DNA of 64,000 bases, from positions 3,224,001 to 3,288,000 of the forward strand of contig NZ_CP015098.1 of assembly GCF_001611795.1 (NCBI RefSeq), given 5' to 3'. Below the pieces are notes generated by a model. That model saw only the letters and a list, made by a program, of their open reading frames with translations, did no database searches and had not been told where the DNA came from. Within the stretch, counting starts at the first letter, position 1, and each line of letters opens with the position of its first letter. Below, one piece after another: positions 45,286 through 54,441 of this stretch. Made by a program: the position numbers and the translations under genes. Source of the stretch: Streptomyces qaidamensis. Its GTDB lineage: Bacteria; Actinomycetota; Actinomycetes; Streptomycetales; Streptomycetaceae.

Positions 45286-45323
45286 GCCGGCCCCGGAACG
45301 AACGGTGTTGTCCCGGGGCCGGC
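45286..45323 (-). terminator. Terminator of chpD
   Basis: Stem GCCGGCCCCGG / CCGGGGCCGGC in the space between chpD and the long chaplin gene. Confidence 0.8.
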
Positions 45324-45358
45324 CAGGTCGCAGCCGATGCTGCGCGCGCGTCAGCGCG

Positions 45359-45586
45359 TCAGTCGTTCTCGCACTCGTTGCCGAACGCCGGGTTCAGGGC
45401 GGCGATGATGTTCACGGTGTTGCCGCACACGTTGATCGGGATGTGCACGGGAATCTGGATCACATTGCCGGAGAGGACACCCGGGGAGCCGACGGCGGCC
45501 GCCTGGGCACCCGAGTCGGCAATGGCCGGACCGGCCATGCCCAGAGCCATGATCGCGCCTGCGACGACAGCAGCGCTCTTCTTCAT
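45359..45586 (-). CDS. chpD: Short chaplin (ChpD-type)
   Basis: The 75-residue protein has a signal peptide (MKKSAAVVAGAIMALGMAG ... AIADS) and one chaplin domain (VGSPGVLSGNVIQIPVHIPI, then NVCGNTVNIIAALNPAFGNE) with both cysteines. It assembles as amyloid on aerial structures with the other chaplins. ATG 45586 has GAAGGGAAA. The name rests on its location between the long chaplin and the rodlins, as in S. coelicolor. Confidence 0.92.
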   Translation of the reverse strand: MKKSAAVVAGAIMALGMAGPAIADSGAQAAAVGSPGVLSGNVIQIPVHIPINVCGNTVNIIAALNPAFGNECEND

Positions 45587-45774
45587 GAACTTTCCCTTCT
45601 CTGCGGTCATGCCCACCATGACCTGCAGCCTGCAAACGAGGAATTGACAGTCGAAGAAACTGAACAACGTACGGGGTGGGGGAATTCACTCGATTGCCCC
45701 ACGAAAAGTGGACAGATGCGGCCGGGCGGCCCGCCGTGAATACGGCGGGCCGCCCGGGCTGCATACGGTACGGC

Positions 45775-46170
45775 TCAGCCGCCGTTCGCCGACAGGACCG
45801 ACAGGTCCTCCAGGATGTGGTTGAGCGCGCCGTCCCGCTTGGCGTTCGTGGAGTTGTCCGCGCACTGCTGCTGGACGTGGTCCGACAGGACCGGGATGTC
45901 CTGGACCACCACGCCGATGAGGGCGGCGACACCGACGTCGAGGTCCTGAACGGCGAGACAGGGCTTGTTGAGCGTGCCGTCGACCAGCGAGAGCTGAGGG
46001 CTCATGTCGCCCTTGGTCGCCGAGTTGCCGAACGACGACGAGGCGCCGTTCCCGTTGGCGACGGACGGTCCGGAGTCGTCCCCGACGGCAAGAGCCTGGG
46101 GAGCTGCCGCCACCGACATTCCGATGACTGAGGCGGCGGCCGCCGCGGCGACCATTGCCTTCTTGAGCAC
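45775..46170 (-). CDS. rdlA: Rodlin RdlA
   Basis: The 131-residue protein has a signal peptide ([20 protein letters not shown]...QALA) and the rodlin domain: [61 protein letters not shown], ending [13 protein letters not shown]. The two cysteines are conserved. Rodlins align chaplin fibrils into the paired rods of the rodlet layer on aerial hyphae and spores. GTG 46170 has AAGGA upstream. It is divergent from rdlB. Confidence 0.95.
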   Translation of the reverse strand: MLKKAMVAAAAAASVIGMSVAAAPQALAVGDDSGPSVANGNGASSSFGNSATKGDMSPQLSLVDGTLNKPCLAVQDLDVGVAALIGVVVQDIPVLSDHVQQQCADNSTNAKRDGALNHILEDLSVLSANGG

Positions 46171-46415
46171 TTCGCGTTCCTTTCCTCGTAGCGACGCATG
46201 TCCTACGGCCTCATCAACACGGCTCCGGATGATTGGTTGCGGGTGTTCACCCGGTTGGCCCGCAGCACCCAGAACCCCCTGATAATCAACGGGAACGAAG
46301 AACACACAAACTGTCCTGGCATGGGCTGACAGAGTGATGAGGAGAAACCATGCACCGCCCGTGTAGTTGACCAGAACGCTCCGGAGGACGGGGTTTCCTC
46401 AGAAAGGACTGGTCA
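46171..46415. promoter_or_regulatory. Divergent promoter region of rdlA/rdlB
   Basis: This 245-base space must hold both rodlin promoters. A CGTTGA word on the minus strand (46287-46292) resembles the -10 of BldN promoters, but no matching -35 at the right distance is seen, so I make no firm claim. Confidence 0.5.
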
Positions 46416-46811
46416 GTGATCAAGAAGGTTATTGCCACTGCGGCGATCGCCGCTTCCGTCATGGGAGCCTCCGCTGCCGCGGCCCCGCAGGCGCTCGCTG
46501 TCGGCGACGACAGCGGCCCGACGGCCGTGAACGGCAACGGGGCGATGCAGAGCTTCGGCAACTCGTCCACGTACGGCAACATGAGCCCGCAGATGGCGCT
46601 GATCCAGGGCTCGTTCAACAAGCCGTGCATCGCGGTGAACGACCTGCCGATCGGTGTCGGTGCCCTCATCGGTATCCCGATCCAGGACATCCCGATCCTG
46701 TCGGACCACCAGCAGCAGCAGTGTGCGGAGAACTCCACCAACGCCAAGCGCGACGGTGCGCTGGCGCACCTGCTGGAGGACGTGTCGATCCTGTCGGCGA
46801 ACGGCGACTGA
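46416..46811 (+). CDS. rdlB: Rodlin RdlB
   Basis: The 131-residue paralogue of RdlA has a signal peptide ([20 protein letters not shown]...) and rodlin domain ([62 protein letters not shown]). It is conserved in length and cysteines with RdlA. Both are secreted and needed for the rodlet pattern. GTG 46416 has AAAGGA upstream. The acyl-CoA ligase gene converges with it. Confidence 0.95.
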   Translation: MIKKVIATAAIAASVMGASAAAAPQALAVGDDSGPTAVNGNGAMQSFGNSSTYGNMSPQMALIQGSFNKPCIAVNDLPIGVGALIGIPIQDIPILSDHQQQQCAENSTNAKRDGALAHLLEDVSILSANGD

Positions 46812-46884
46812 CGCACCGGCGCCGAAGGGGGCGGGTCGCCGGGCAACCGCCCGGTGGTCCGCCCCCTTCGCCGTGCCCGCGGCG

Positions 46885-48810
46885 TCAGCCCCTGCCCGCG
46901 TAGAGCGCCTCGATCTGCTCCGCGTACGCGGCCGTCGCCGCCTTCCGCTTGACCTTCAGGGACGGGGTCAGCAGCCCGTTCTCCTCGGTGAAGTCGCCCT
47001 CGACGAGGGCGAAGGCGCGGATCGACTCGGCGCGCGAGACGGCCTCGTTGGCGTGGTCGACCGCCTTCTGCACGTCGGCGCGCAGGCGTTCGTCGTGGAC
47101 CAGCTCGGCCAGCGGGGTGTCGGCGGGGAGTTTGCGGACCGCCAGCCAGTGGGCGAGGGCTTCCGGGTCGAGGGTGATCAGGGCGGCGACGTACGGGCGG
47201 TTGTCGCCGACGACGAGGCACTGGCCGACGGGCGGGCGGCTGCGCAGGCGGTCCTCCAGGACGGCCGGGGAGACGTTCTTGCCACCGGTGGTGACGAGGA
47301 GGTCCTTCTTGCGGCCGGTGATGGTGAGGTAGCCGTCCTCGTCGAGGGCGCCGAGGTCGCCGGTGGCGAACCAGCCGTCGTCCAGGACCTCCCCGGTCGC
47401 GGCCGGGTTGTTCCAGTAGGCGCCGAAGACGATGCCGCCCTTGATGAGGACCTCGCCGTCGTCGGCGATGCGGACGGCGGTGCCGGGGACCGGCAGGCCG
47501 ACCGTGCCGGGCCGGGGGTCCAGGGGCGGGACGATGGTCGCGGCGGCGGTGGTCTCGGTGAGGCCGTAGCCCTCGTAGATCAGGATGCCGGCCGCGTAGA
47601 AGAAGAGGTTCAGGTCGCGGTCGAGGGGGCTGCCGCCGCTGATGGCGTAGCGCAGGCGGCCGCCGAGTTCCTTGCGGATGCGGCGGTAGACCAGCAGGTC
47701 GTACAGGGCCCATGCGGCGCGCAGGCCCGGGCCGGGCCCGGGACCCTTGCCCAGGAACCGGTTCATGTGGGCCGCGCCGAAGCGGACGGCGATGCGGTGG
47801 GCGCGGTCGAAGGAGGCGCCGCGGCCCAGCTTCTCGGCGGTGGCGCGGCCGGTGTCGTGGATCTTCTCGAAGAGGTACGGGACGCCGACCAGGAAGGTCG
47901 GGCGGAACGCCCTGAGGGCCGGGCGGAGTTCGTCGGGCTTGATGCTCGGGCAGTGGCCGGTCTCGATGCGGCCCATCAGGCAGGCGATCTGCAGGGTGCG
48001 GCCGAGGATGTGTGCGAGCGGGAGGAAGAGGAGCGTCGACGCGGTCTCGCCGGTGACCTCCTTGAACAGGGGGTGCAGAAGTTCGACGGTGTTGGCGGCC
48101 TCGGCGTGCAGGTTGGCGTGGGTGAGGACGCAGCCCTTGGGGCGGCCGGTGGTGCCGGAGGTGTAGCAGAGGGTCGCGGTGACGTCGGGGGTCAGGGCGG
48201 TGCGGCGCTTGGTGACCTCCTCGTCGGGGACGTCCCGGCCGAGGGCGGTGAGCTCGTCGAGCGCGCCGGCGTCCAACTGCCAGACGCGCGGGGGCTCGGG
48301 GTGGGCGGCCGTGCCGGTCAGGACGGTGTCGGCGTTCGCGGCGGTCTCGGTGACCATGTGGCGCGCGCCCGAGTCGCGGACGATCCACTCCACCTGTTCG
48401 GCCGAGGAGGTGGCGTAGACGGGGACGGTCTGGCCGCCCGCCGACCAGATCGCGAAGTCCAGGACCGTCCACTCGTAGCGGGTGCGGGACATCACGGCGA
48501 CGCGGCCGCCCGGTTCGAGGCCGGCGGCGATCAGGCCCTTGGCCACGGCGGTGACCTCGTGTGCGAACGCCGCCGCCGTGACGGGCTGCCAGCTGCCGTG
48601 TTGCTCGCGCCGCAGGACCACGGCGTCGGGGGCCTCGGCGGCGTTCGTGTAGGGGATGTCGGCGATGCTGCCGGTCGTCGGGCGGGGCGCGAGGGGAGCC
48701 GTGCGGGCCTCGCGGACGATTCCCCGCTCGTCCCTGACGGTCTCGGCCCTCGTGCGGATCGCCAGGTCGGTGCGGTGTTTCGCGCGTTGCAGATCCTTGC
48801 GTACGCCCAT
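46885..48810 (-). CDS. Long-chain fatty-acid-CoA ligase
   Basis: The 641-residue protein belongs to the AMP-forming acyl-CoA synthetases. It has the P-loop-like LCYTSGTTGRPKGCVLTH, the A4-type YEGYGLTETTAA, A8-type DGWFATGDLGALDEDGYL and TGRKKDLLVTTGGKNVSP. It activates long-chain fatty acids to acyl-CoA, at the membrane. ATG 48810 follows GGGAGCC. The upstream region carries two TTACT-N4-AGT(A/C)A palindromes, so a TetR-family fatty-acid regulator probably controls it. Confidence 0.92.
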   Translation of the reverse strand: MGVRKDLQRAKHRTDLAIRTRAETVRDERGIVREARTAPLAPRPTTGSIADIPYTNAAEAPDAVVLRREQHGSWQPVTAAAFAHEVTAVAKGLIAAGLEPGGRVAVMSRTRYEWTVLDFAIWSAGGQTVPVYATSSAEQVEWIVRDSGARHMVTETAANADTVLTGTAAHPEPPRVWQLDAGALDELTALGRDVPDEEVTKRRTALTPDVTATLCYTSGTTGRPKGCVLTHANLHAEAANTVELLHPLFKEVTGETASTLLFLPLAHILGRTLQIACLMGRIETGHCPSIKPDELRPALRAFRPTFLVGVPYLFEKIHDTGRATAEKLGRGASFDRAHRIAVRFGAAHMNRFLGKGPGPGPGLRAAWALYDLLVYRRIRKELGGRLRYAISGGSPLDRDLNLFFYAAGILIYEGYGLTETTAAATIVPPLDPRPGTVGLPVPGTAVRIADDGEVLIKGGIVFGAYWNNPAATGEVLDDGWFATGDLGALDEDGYLTITGRKKDLLVTTGGKNVSPAVLEDRLRSRPPVGQCLVVGDNRPYVAALITLDPEALAHWLAVRKLPADTPLAELVHDERLRADVQKAVDHANEAVSRAESIRAFALVEGDFTEENGLLTPSLKVKRKAATAAYAEQIEALYAGRG

Positions 48811-48855
48811 GACGGCTCCCGGTCGCGGATGAGGCTGACGTGCTGCCGTACCTTC

Positions 48856-48885
48856 TTACTCTGGAGTCAACTTACTCACAAGTAA
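48856..48885. promoter_or_regulatory. Two TetR-type palindromic sites before the acyl-CoA ligase
   Basis: TTACT CACA AGTAA (48872-48885) is a perfect palindrome apart from its 4-base centre. TTACT CTGG AGTCAA (48856-48870) is a near copy 16 bases away. TTACTNNNNAGTAA is a frequent operator form of TetR regulators of fatty-acid genes. The pair lies 46-75 bases upstream of the ligase start. Confidence 0.7.
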
Positions 48886-48906
48886 GCCCGGGTCAATGCG
48901 CGGGGG

Positions 48907-50412
48907 TCACATCATGCGGTTCGCGGTGCCGATCGCCTCGGCGAGCCTGCGGATCTCCTCGCTCTCCGTGCTGTCGGCCAAGTCGTCGGCGTGGTCGGCG
49001 AGTTCGTCCAGCCGCGGGGCGTCGGGCAGGTCGTGGTCGCCGCGGCCGAGGGCGTCGGCGAAGTAGGCGGCCGTGGCGGCGGTCCGCAGGCCGCGGCTCG
49101 CGCTCCAGACGGAGTCGTCGAGGGCGTCGGCCTCCAGGTCGCCGGTCTCCTCGTGCGGGTCGCGGGTCTCGGGGTCGAGCCAGCGGACGGTGGCGGTGGC
49201 GAGGTGGCCCCGGGCGCCGGGTGCGGTGCGCACGGCGTACAGGGCGGTGACGGTGTGGCCGGGGCCGACCTCGCCGCCGTCGACCCGGTCGTCGCGGAAG
49301 TCCTCGTCGGCGACGCGGCGGTTGTCGTAGCCGATGAGGCGGAACTCCTCGACCGTCTCGGGGTCGAAGGCGACCTGCGCCTTGGCGTCGCGGGCGGTGA
49401 GGTCGACGTTGCGCGGCAGCTGCTCGGAGAAGACCTTGCGGGCCTCGTCCTCGTCGGACACGTAGACGGTGTGGCCGTCGCCCTTGTCGGCGAGCCGCTC
49501 CATGAGGGCGTCGCCGTAGTCGCTGCCGACGCCGACGCCGAAGAGGGTGATGCCGTGCTCGCGGCGCTCGCCGGAGATGCGCTCCAGGATGCTGTCCGCG
49601 TCGGTGTCGCCGGTGTTGGCGAGGGCGTCCGAGATGAGGACGACCCGGTTGGTGGCGCCCTCGCGCAGGCCTTCGACGGCCGTCTCGTAGCCGGTCTCGA
49701 CGCCGGCGCCGAGGTTGGTGGAGTCCTGGGTGTCCAGGTCGGAGACGGCGTCCTGGATCTCGTCGCGGTTGCCGTCGAGACGGGTCATGGGCAGGACGGT
49801 CTCGGCCTCGTCGCTGAAGGTGACGAGCGCGACCGAGTCGTCGTCGCGCAGCCGGTCCGTCATCACCGACAGGGACTCCTTGGCGAGGTCCAGGCGGCCC
49901 GGTTCGTCCATGGAGCCCGAGACGTCGATGACGAACGTCAGGGCCGCGGGCGGGCGTTCGCCGCTGCGTTCCGCGGTGCGGGTGGCGAGGCCGACACGGA
50001 CCAGGGACCAGTCCTCGTCGTCGGTGCGGGCGCCGTCGACGGTGACCGAGAAGCCGTCACCGTCGGGGCGTTCGTAGTCCTGGCGGAAGCTGTTGACGAA
50101 CTCCTCCGGGCGGACCGTCGACGGGTCGGGCAGCCGGCCGTCGGCGAGGGAACGCCGGGCGTAGTCGTAGGAGGCGGTGTCGACGTCCAGGGCGAAGGTG
50201 GAGAGGTGGCCGGGGTCTTCGCGGAGGTCGTCCCGCTCGCTCGAGCCGTCCTCGTCGCCGTGGGCGGGTGCGGGTTCGCCCGTGCCGTACTCGGGGCGGT
50301 CGGCGGCCCTGCTGCCCCCGCCGGTGTCGCCGCCCGCGCTGCACGCGGTGAGCAGCAGTCCGCTCGCGGCCATGAGTGCGAGCAGCGCTTTTCGTGTCCG
50401 GAACCGCTCCAT
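48907..50412 (-). CDS. VWA-domain lipoprotein (YfbK-like)
   Basis: The 501-residue protein has a lipoprotein signal (LLALMAASGLLLTACSAGG, lipobox LTAC), an acidic linker, a von Willebrand factor N-like part (DVDTASYDYARRSLADGRLP) and a VWA domain with MIDAS DVSGSM near residue 170 and the further sites DALANTGDT. It ends with a DUF3520-like C-terminal region (LRTAATAAYFADALGRGDHD). It is anchored on the outer face of the membrane. Function is unknown. ATG 50412 is preferred because AGGGGG stands upstream; ATG 50430 is too near its ribosome site. Confidence 0.87.
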   Translation of the reverse strand: MERFRTRKALLALMAASGLLLTACSAGGDTGGGSRAADRPEYGTGEPAPAHGDEDGSSERDDLREDPGHLSTFALDVDTASYDYARRSLADGRLPDPSTVRPEEFVNSFRQDYERPDGDGFSVTVDGARTDDEDWSLVRVGLATRTAERSGERPPAALTFVIDVSGSMDEPGRLDLAKESLSVMTDRLRDDDSVALVTFSDEAETVLPMTRLDGNRDEIQDAVSDLDTQDSTNLGAGVETGYETAVEGLREGATNRVVLISDALANTGDTDADSILERISGERREHGITLFGVGVGSDYGDALMERLADKGDGHTVYVSDEDEARKVFSEQLPRNVDLTARDAKAQVAFDPETVEEFRLIGYDNRRVADEDFRDDRVDGGEVGPGHTVTALYAVRTAPGARGHLATATVRWLDPETRDPHEETGDLEADALDDSVWSASRGLRTAATAAYFADALGRGDHDLPDAPRLDELADHADDLADSTESEEIRRLAEAIGTANRMM

Positions 50413-50560
50413 CGTCCGTACCCCCTGCATCCTTCGGCGTCGGCTTCTTGCGACTGTGACGGCGCAGGGGGCCCGAACGTGCGGTACGGGGCGTTGCGGA
50501 AGGGTCTCGAAGCGGCCACGGGGACCGGCCTTCGAGACCGGTGGGTGATCCTCCGTTGAC

Positions 50561-51427
50561 CTAGGAGACGACGTCCTTGCGGGCGAAACCGCGGAAGGCC
50601 AGGGCGAACAGCACGACCGCGTACGTTACCGAGACGGACGTGCCCTGGATCATGTCCGACCACTCCAGCTGGGGCCGGACGGCGTCGAGCCAGGCGTACT
50701 GCCAGTGCGCGGGCAGGAAGTCGCGCCAGTCACCGAGGGCCGTCACCTCGTCCAGGACGCTGCCGATGATGGTGAGGAACACCGCGCCGCCGACCGCGCC
50801 GAGCGGGGCGTCCGTCCTGGTCGAGAGGTAGAACGCGAGCGCGGCGGTGACCAGTTGGGACACCATGATGTACGCGACCACGATGAGCAGGCGCTGGGCG
50901 GCCGTGCCGGTGGACAGGGTGCCGCCGGTGGGCAGTTCGAGTGGTCCCCAGCCGTAGGCGGCCGTTCCCACGGCGAGGGCGACGACCGGGAGCAGGAGCA
51001 TCGCGGCCAGGCTCAGGGTGAGTCCGACGGCGAGCTTGGACCACAGCAGCCGGGCTCGGGGCACGGGGGCCGCGAGCAGGTAGCGCAGGGAGGACCAGCT
51101 CGCCTCCGAGGCGACGGTGTCGCCGCAGAACAGGGCGACGGGGATGACCAGCAGGAAGCCGGCGGCGGAGAAGAGGTTGACGGCGGCGAAGTTGGCCCCG
51201 GACGCCGTCGCCGTGTCCATGAGGTTGACGCGGTTGTTGTTGCCGCCCGGGTCGCCGCCGACCTGGAAGGCGATGAGCAGGATGACCGGCAGGGCGAGCA
51301 GGACGCCGCCCATGACCTGCGTGCGGCGCCGCTTCAGCTGCCGGACCAGCTCCACGCGGAAGGGCAGGGTACGGCCCGCGCGGTAGCCGTCGGCGACCTC
51401 GACGGGCGGCTCGGCGAGCTGGCTCAT
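50561..51427 (-). CDS. ABC transporter permease
   Basis: The 288-residue protein has six membrane segments (for example VMGGVLLALPVILLIAF, NLFSAAGFLLVIPVALF, LAAMLLLPVVALAVGTAAY) and the ABC-2 type arrangement, with a cytoplasmic N-terminus rich in Arg (ELVRQLKRRRTQ). It pairs with the ATPase domain of the preceding fusion protein, whose stop overlaps its ATG by four bases (ATGA at 51424-51427). The substrate is unknown; ABC-2 systems are usually exporters. Confidence 0.87.
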   Translation of the reverse strand: MSQLAEPPVEVADGYRAGRTLPFRVELVRQLKRRRTQVMGGVLLALPVILLIAFQVGGDPGGNNNRVNLMDTATASGANFAAVNLFSAAGFLLVIPVALFCGDTVASEASWSSLRYLLAAPVPRARLLWSKLAVGLTLSLAAMLLLPVVALAVGTAAYGWGPLELPTGGTLSTGTAAQRLLIVVAYIMVSQLVTAALAFYLSTRTDAPLGAVGGAVFLTIIGSVLDEVTALGDWRDFLPAHWQYAWLDAVRPQLEWSDMIQGTSVSVTYAVVLFALAFRGFARKDVVS

Positions 51428-54081
51428 GCTTCGGCTCCGATCAGGGTGAGGAAGGCGTCCTCCAGGCGGCGGTGGGGGCCGACCGACCGCACCGCCACGT
51501 CCAGCCGTACGAGGTCGGCGACCAGGCGCTGCGGGGTGCCGTCGGCGTCGAGCTGGACGAGGAGGCCTTCGTCGGCGCGCACGGCCGAGGCGACGCCCGG
51601 CAGGGCGGCGACCTTCTCCACGACGGGCTCGTCCACGGGCGTGGCCGTACCGACGAGGAGGGTGTCGCCCGACCCGACGATGTCCTCGACCGGGCCCGCC
51701 TGGACGAGCTGTCCGTGGTCCATCACGACCAGGTGGGTGCAGGTCTGCTCGACCTCCGCGAGGAGATGGCTGGAGACGATGACCGTGCGGCCGGCGGCGG
51801 CGTAGCGGATCATCACCTCGCGCATCTCGCGGATCTGGGGCGGGTCGAGGCCGTTGGTCGGCTCGTCGAGGATGAGCAGGTCCGGCAGGCCGAGCATGGC
51901 CTGGGCGATGGCGAGGCGCTGGCGCATGCCCTGGGAGTAGGTGCGCACGGCCCGGGCGAGGGCGTCGCCCAGGCCCGCGATCTCCAGGGCCTCCTCCAGG
52001 TGAGCGTCCTTGGGCGGGCGGCCGGTGGCGCGCCAGTACAGCTCCAGGTTCTCGCGGCCGGACAGGTGGGGCAGGAAGCCCGCGCCCTCGACGAAGGCGC
52101 CGACCCGGGACAGGACCGGGGCGCCGGCGCTGATGGCGTGGCCGAAGACGCGGATCTCGCCGCCGTCGGGCTTGATCAGGCCCATCAGCATGCGCAGGGT
52201 GGTGGTCTTGCCCGCCCCGTTGGGGCCGAGCAGGCCGAGGACCTGGCCCTTCTCCACGCGGAAGGAGAGCTCCTTGACCGCGTACCGGTCCGACGCCTTC
52301 GCGTAGCGCTTGGTCAGGTCGGTGATCTGGAGGGGGACTTCGGCCAGTGCGGGGTCCGGCGGGGCCGGTGCCACCGTGCGGCGGCGTCCCGTGAGGATCA
52401 GCGCGAGCGCGATGCCGGCGCCGGCGAGCGGCAGCCACCAGACCCAGGCGGGCAGCCCGGCCCGGCTGTCGCGCTCGCCGAGCGCCGAGGGGACCTTCAG
52501 GTCGCCCTTGAGGGAGACGGTGTACGTCGCCGGGGCGGTCGGGGAGGCGTAGCCGAGGTCCGTGGAGGCGAGGACCAGACGCAGCCGGTGGCCGTCGTCG
52601 ACCTCGTGGTCGATCGCCGGGAGGGTGATCCGGACGTCCTTGCCGGCCTTGGCGTCCTCGACCCGGATGGGCGTGACGAGCTGGGAGGGCAGCACCTGCT
52701 GGGTGCCGCCGCCGGGGCCGACGTCGTAGAGCTTGGCGAAGAGCACGGCGTCGTCGCTGGTGGACTTCACGTGCACGGTCGCGGTGGGCGAGCCGGTGAT
52801 CTGCAGGTCCTCGCGCTGCGGCGCCGACTCGAACGCGGCGAACTGGCCGGGGAAGTCGAGGGAGACGCCGATGCCGAGCGTGGCGAGCTGGCTGAGGCCG
52901 CCGGCGCCGCCGAGGCCGGGCAGGGCGGAGACGCCGGGCGGGCTGGCGCCGGGCGGATTGTCGAAGCTCTGCTCGCGGCCGGCCAGGGCGATGGAGCGCT
53001 GCCCGGCCTCCAGGCCGGGGTAGCGGTCCGAGGTCACGCCGGTCAGGCGGGGTTCTCCGTCGCCGGAGCCGGTGCCGAGGGTGCGGGTGACGCGGAAGGC
53101 GGGGCCTGTGTCGGCGCCCTTGTCGTCCTTCAGGTAGCGGTCGAACCAGGTCTTCGCGCGGTCCTGGACGCGGCCGGTCTCCATGTCGCCGCCGTCGTGG
53201 CCGCCGGCGATCCAGTCGACGTCGACGGGGGCGCCGTTCGCGCGGATGGCCTTCGCGGCCTGGTCTGCCTGGCCGAGGGGGAAGAGGGAGTCGGACTGGC
53301 CCTGCATCAGCAGGGTCGGCACCTTGATGTTCTTGCCGACGGCGGACGGGGAGTGCTCTTCGAGCAGCTTGCGCGCCTCGGCGTCGGGCTTGCCCGACTC
53401 GGCGACCCGCTCGTACATGCGGCACAGCGCGGGCTCGAACTTTTCACAGCCACCGCCGGAGTTGACGAAGATGCCGGCCCAGAGCTTCTTGAACACGCCG
53501 TTCGGGAAGAGGGCGTCGGCGAGGTTCCAGTAGGTGATCGCCGGGGCGATGGCGTCCACGCGCTTGTCGTGCCCGGCCGTGAGCAGGGCGATGGCGCCGC
53601 CGTAGGAGCCGCCGGCCATGCCGACGCGGGGGTCGCCCTTCTTGTCGAGCTCGACCTGGGGCTGCCGCGCGAGCCAGTCGATGAGCTTGGAGACGTCGGC
53701 GACCTCGCCCTTGGGGTCGTTCAGACCGATCTTGCCGTTCGACTTGCCGAAACCGCGGGCCGACCAGGTCAGGACCGCGTAGCCGTCCCGGGCGAGGTCC
53801 TGGGCCTGCTGCCGTACGTCGCGCTTGCTGCCGCCGAAGCCGTGTCCGAGCAGGACGGCCGGGCGGCGGCGGTCTCCTCCGGAGGTGAAGAAGGAGGTGT
53901 CGATCCGCACGCCGTCCTGGGTGTTCAGGAGCCGGTCCGTGCGGCGCACCGGGGGCGCTTCGTCGCCGGCGACGGCCGTCCACGTTCCCGCGCCCGCGAG
54001 GACGACGACGGCGGCCCCGGCGGCGAGGAGCCTCCGGGGCCTCCGAAGCGGCCCGTTCAGTCCGGGCAGTCGAAGATCCAT
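51424..54081 (-). CDS. Fusion: secreted-type S15/CocE hydrolase, membrane helix, ABC ATPase
   Basis: The 885-residue protein has an N-terminal membrane anchor (LLAAGAAVVVLAGAGTWTAVAG, about residues 19-40) and an X-Pro dipeptidyl-peptidase-like hydrolase domain (about 60-340) with nucleophile in MAGGSYGGAIAL, Asp in MQGQSDSLFP and His in IAGGHDGGDM. A beta domain follows (to about 545), then a second membrane helix (WVWWLPLAGAGIALALIL, about 550-570). The C-terminal ABC ATPase has Walker A GPNGAGKTT, signature YSQGMRQRL and Walker B LLILDEPTN. Two helices put the hydrolase outside and the ATPase inside. It couples with the adjacent permease gene. Confidence 0.88.
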   Translation of the reverse strand: MDLRLPGLNGPLRRPRRLLAAGAAVVVLAGAGTWTAVAGDEAPPVRRTDRLLNTQDGVRIDTSFFTSGGDRRRPAVLLGHGFGGSKRDVRQQAQDLARDGYAVLTWSARGFGKSNGKIGLNDPKGEVADVSKLIDWLARQPQVELDKKGDPRVGMAGGSYGGAIALLTAGHDKRVDAIAPAITYWNLADALFPNGVFKKLWAGIFVNSGGGCEKFEPALCRMYERVAESGKPDAEARKLLEEHSPSAVGKNIKVPTLLMQGQSDSLFPLGQADQAAKAIRANGAPVDVDWIAGGHDGGDMETGRVQDRAKTWFDRYLKDDKGADTGPAFRVTRTLGTGSGDGEPRLTGVTSDRYPGLEAGQRSIALAGREQSFDNPPGASPPGVSALPGLGGAGGLSQLATLGIGVSLDFPGQFAAFESAPQREDLQITGSPTATVHVKSTSDDAVLFAKLYDVGPGGGTQQVLPSQLVTPIRVEDAKAGKDVRITLPAIDHEVDDGHRLRLVLASTDLGYASPTAPATYTVSLKGDLKVPSALGERDSRAGLPAWVWWLPLAGAGIALALILTGRRRTVAPAPPDPALAEVPLQITDLTKRYAKASDRYAVKELSFRVEKGQVLGLLGPNGAGKTTTLRMLMGLIKPDGGEIRVFGHAISAGAPVLSRVGAFVEGAGFLPHLSGRENLELYWRATGRPPKDAHLEEALEIAGLGDALARAVRTYSQGMRQRLAIAQAMLGLPDLLILDEPTNGLDPPQIREMREVMIRYAAAGRTVIVSSHLLAEVEQTCTHLVVMDHGQLVQAGPVEDIVGSGDTLLVGTATPVDEPVVEKVAALPGVASAVRADEGLLVQLDADGTPQRLVADLVRLDVAVRSVGPHRRLEDAFLTLIGAEA

Positions 54082-54385
54082 GCGTCAACGGTACGGGGTG
54101 AAGCTGTCGATGAGTTGTCGACCGGAGGCCGAAGTGCGGGGCCCCCCAGGGGTGTACACGGAGTTTTGGCGTACTGCGGGTGGTGTACGGCATCGGGCTC
54201 GGCGGACAGGGCGGAGCGTGTCGGTCATGCGGCGGTTCCCAGCGGCTCGGCGGCTCGGCGCTGGATGTGCGCAGCATCGAACATCGACGAAAAGCAGCAC
54301 GCCAATGGCTGTTTGCCTACGAAATCAGCAGAAGAAATCCGCCTTCACTGCTGTTTTGAGAAGCAGAGGTCAGCAGGAACGGGGC
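54082..54385. other. Upstream region of the hydrolase-ABC fusion gene
   Basis: No gene of note is seen in these 304 bases. A more AT-rich patch lies at about 54280-54370. The minus-strand promoter of the fusion gene should be here or upstream of the mini-ORF at 54442-54492. Confidence 0.5.
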
Positions 54386-54418
54386 GGGGGCTCCCTGCGG
54401 TTCTCGCAGGGAGCCCCC
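54386..54418 (-). terminator. Strong hairpin downstream of the mini-ORF
   Basis: A perfect 14-base stem GGGGGCTCCCTGCG / CGCAGGGAGCCCCC (54386-54399 and 54405-54418) with a 5-base loop. It begins 23 bases after the mini-ORF stop on the minus strand and about 300 bases before the fusion gene start. Confidence 0.85.
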
Positions 54419-54441
54419 GGAGAAAACTCTCGGCGGGTGCC

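Noticed and set aside
46171..46415. BldN-type promoter for the rodlins
   Set aside because: A CGTTGA-like -10 word exists on the minus strand, but no matching -35 word at 16-17 bases was found; too weak to claim.
50561..53425. A 954-codon minus-strand frame
   Set aside because: The first two thirds are an out-of-frame reading of the hydrolase-ABC gene (Arg/Pro-rich); only the permease part from 51427 is real.
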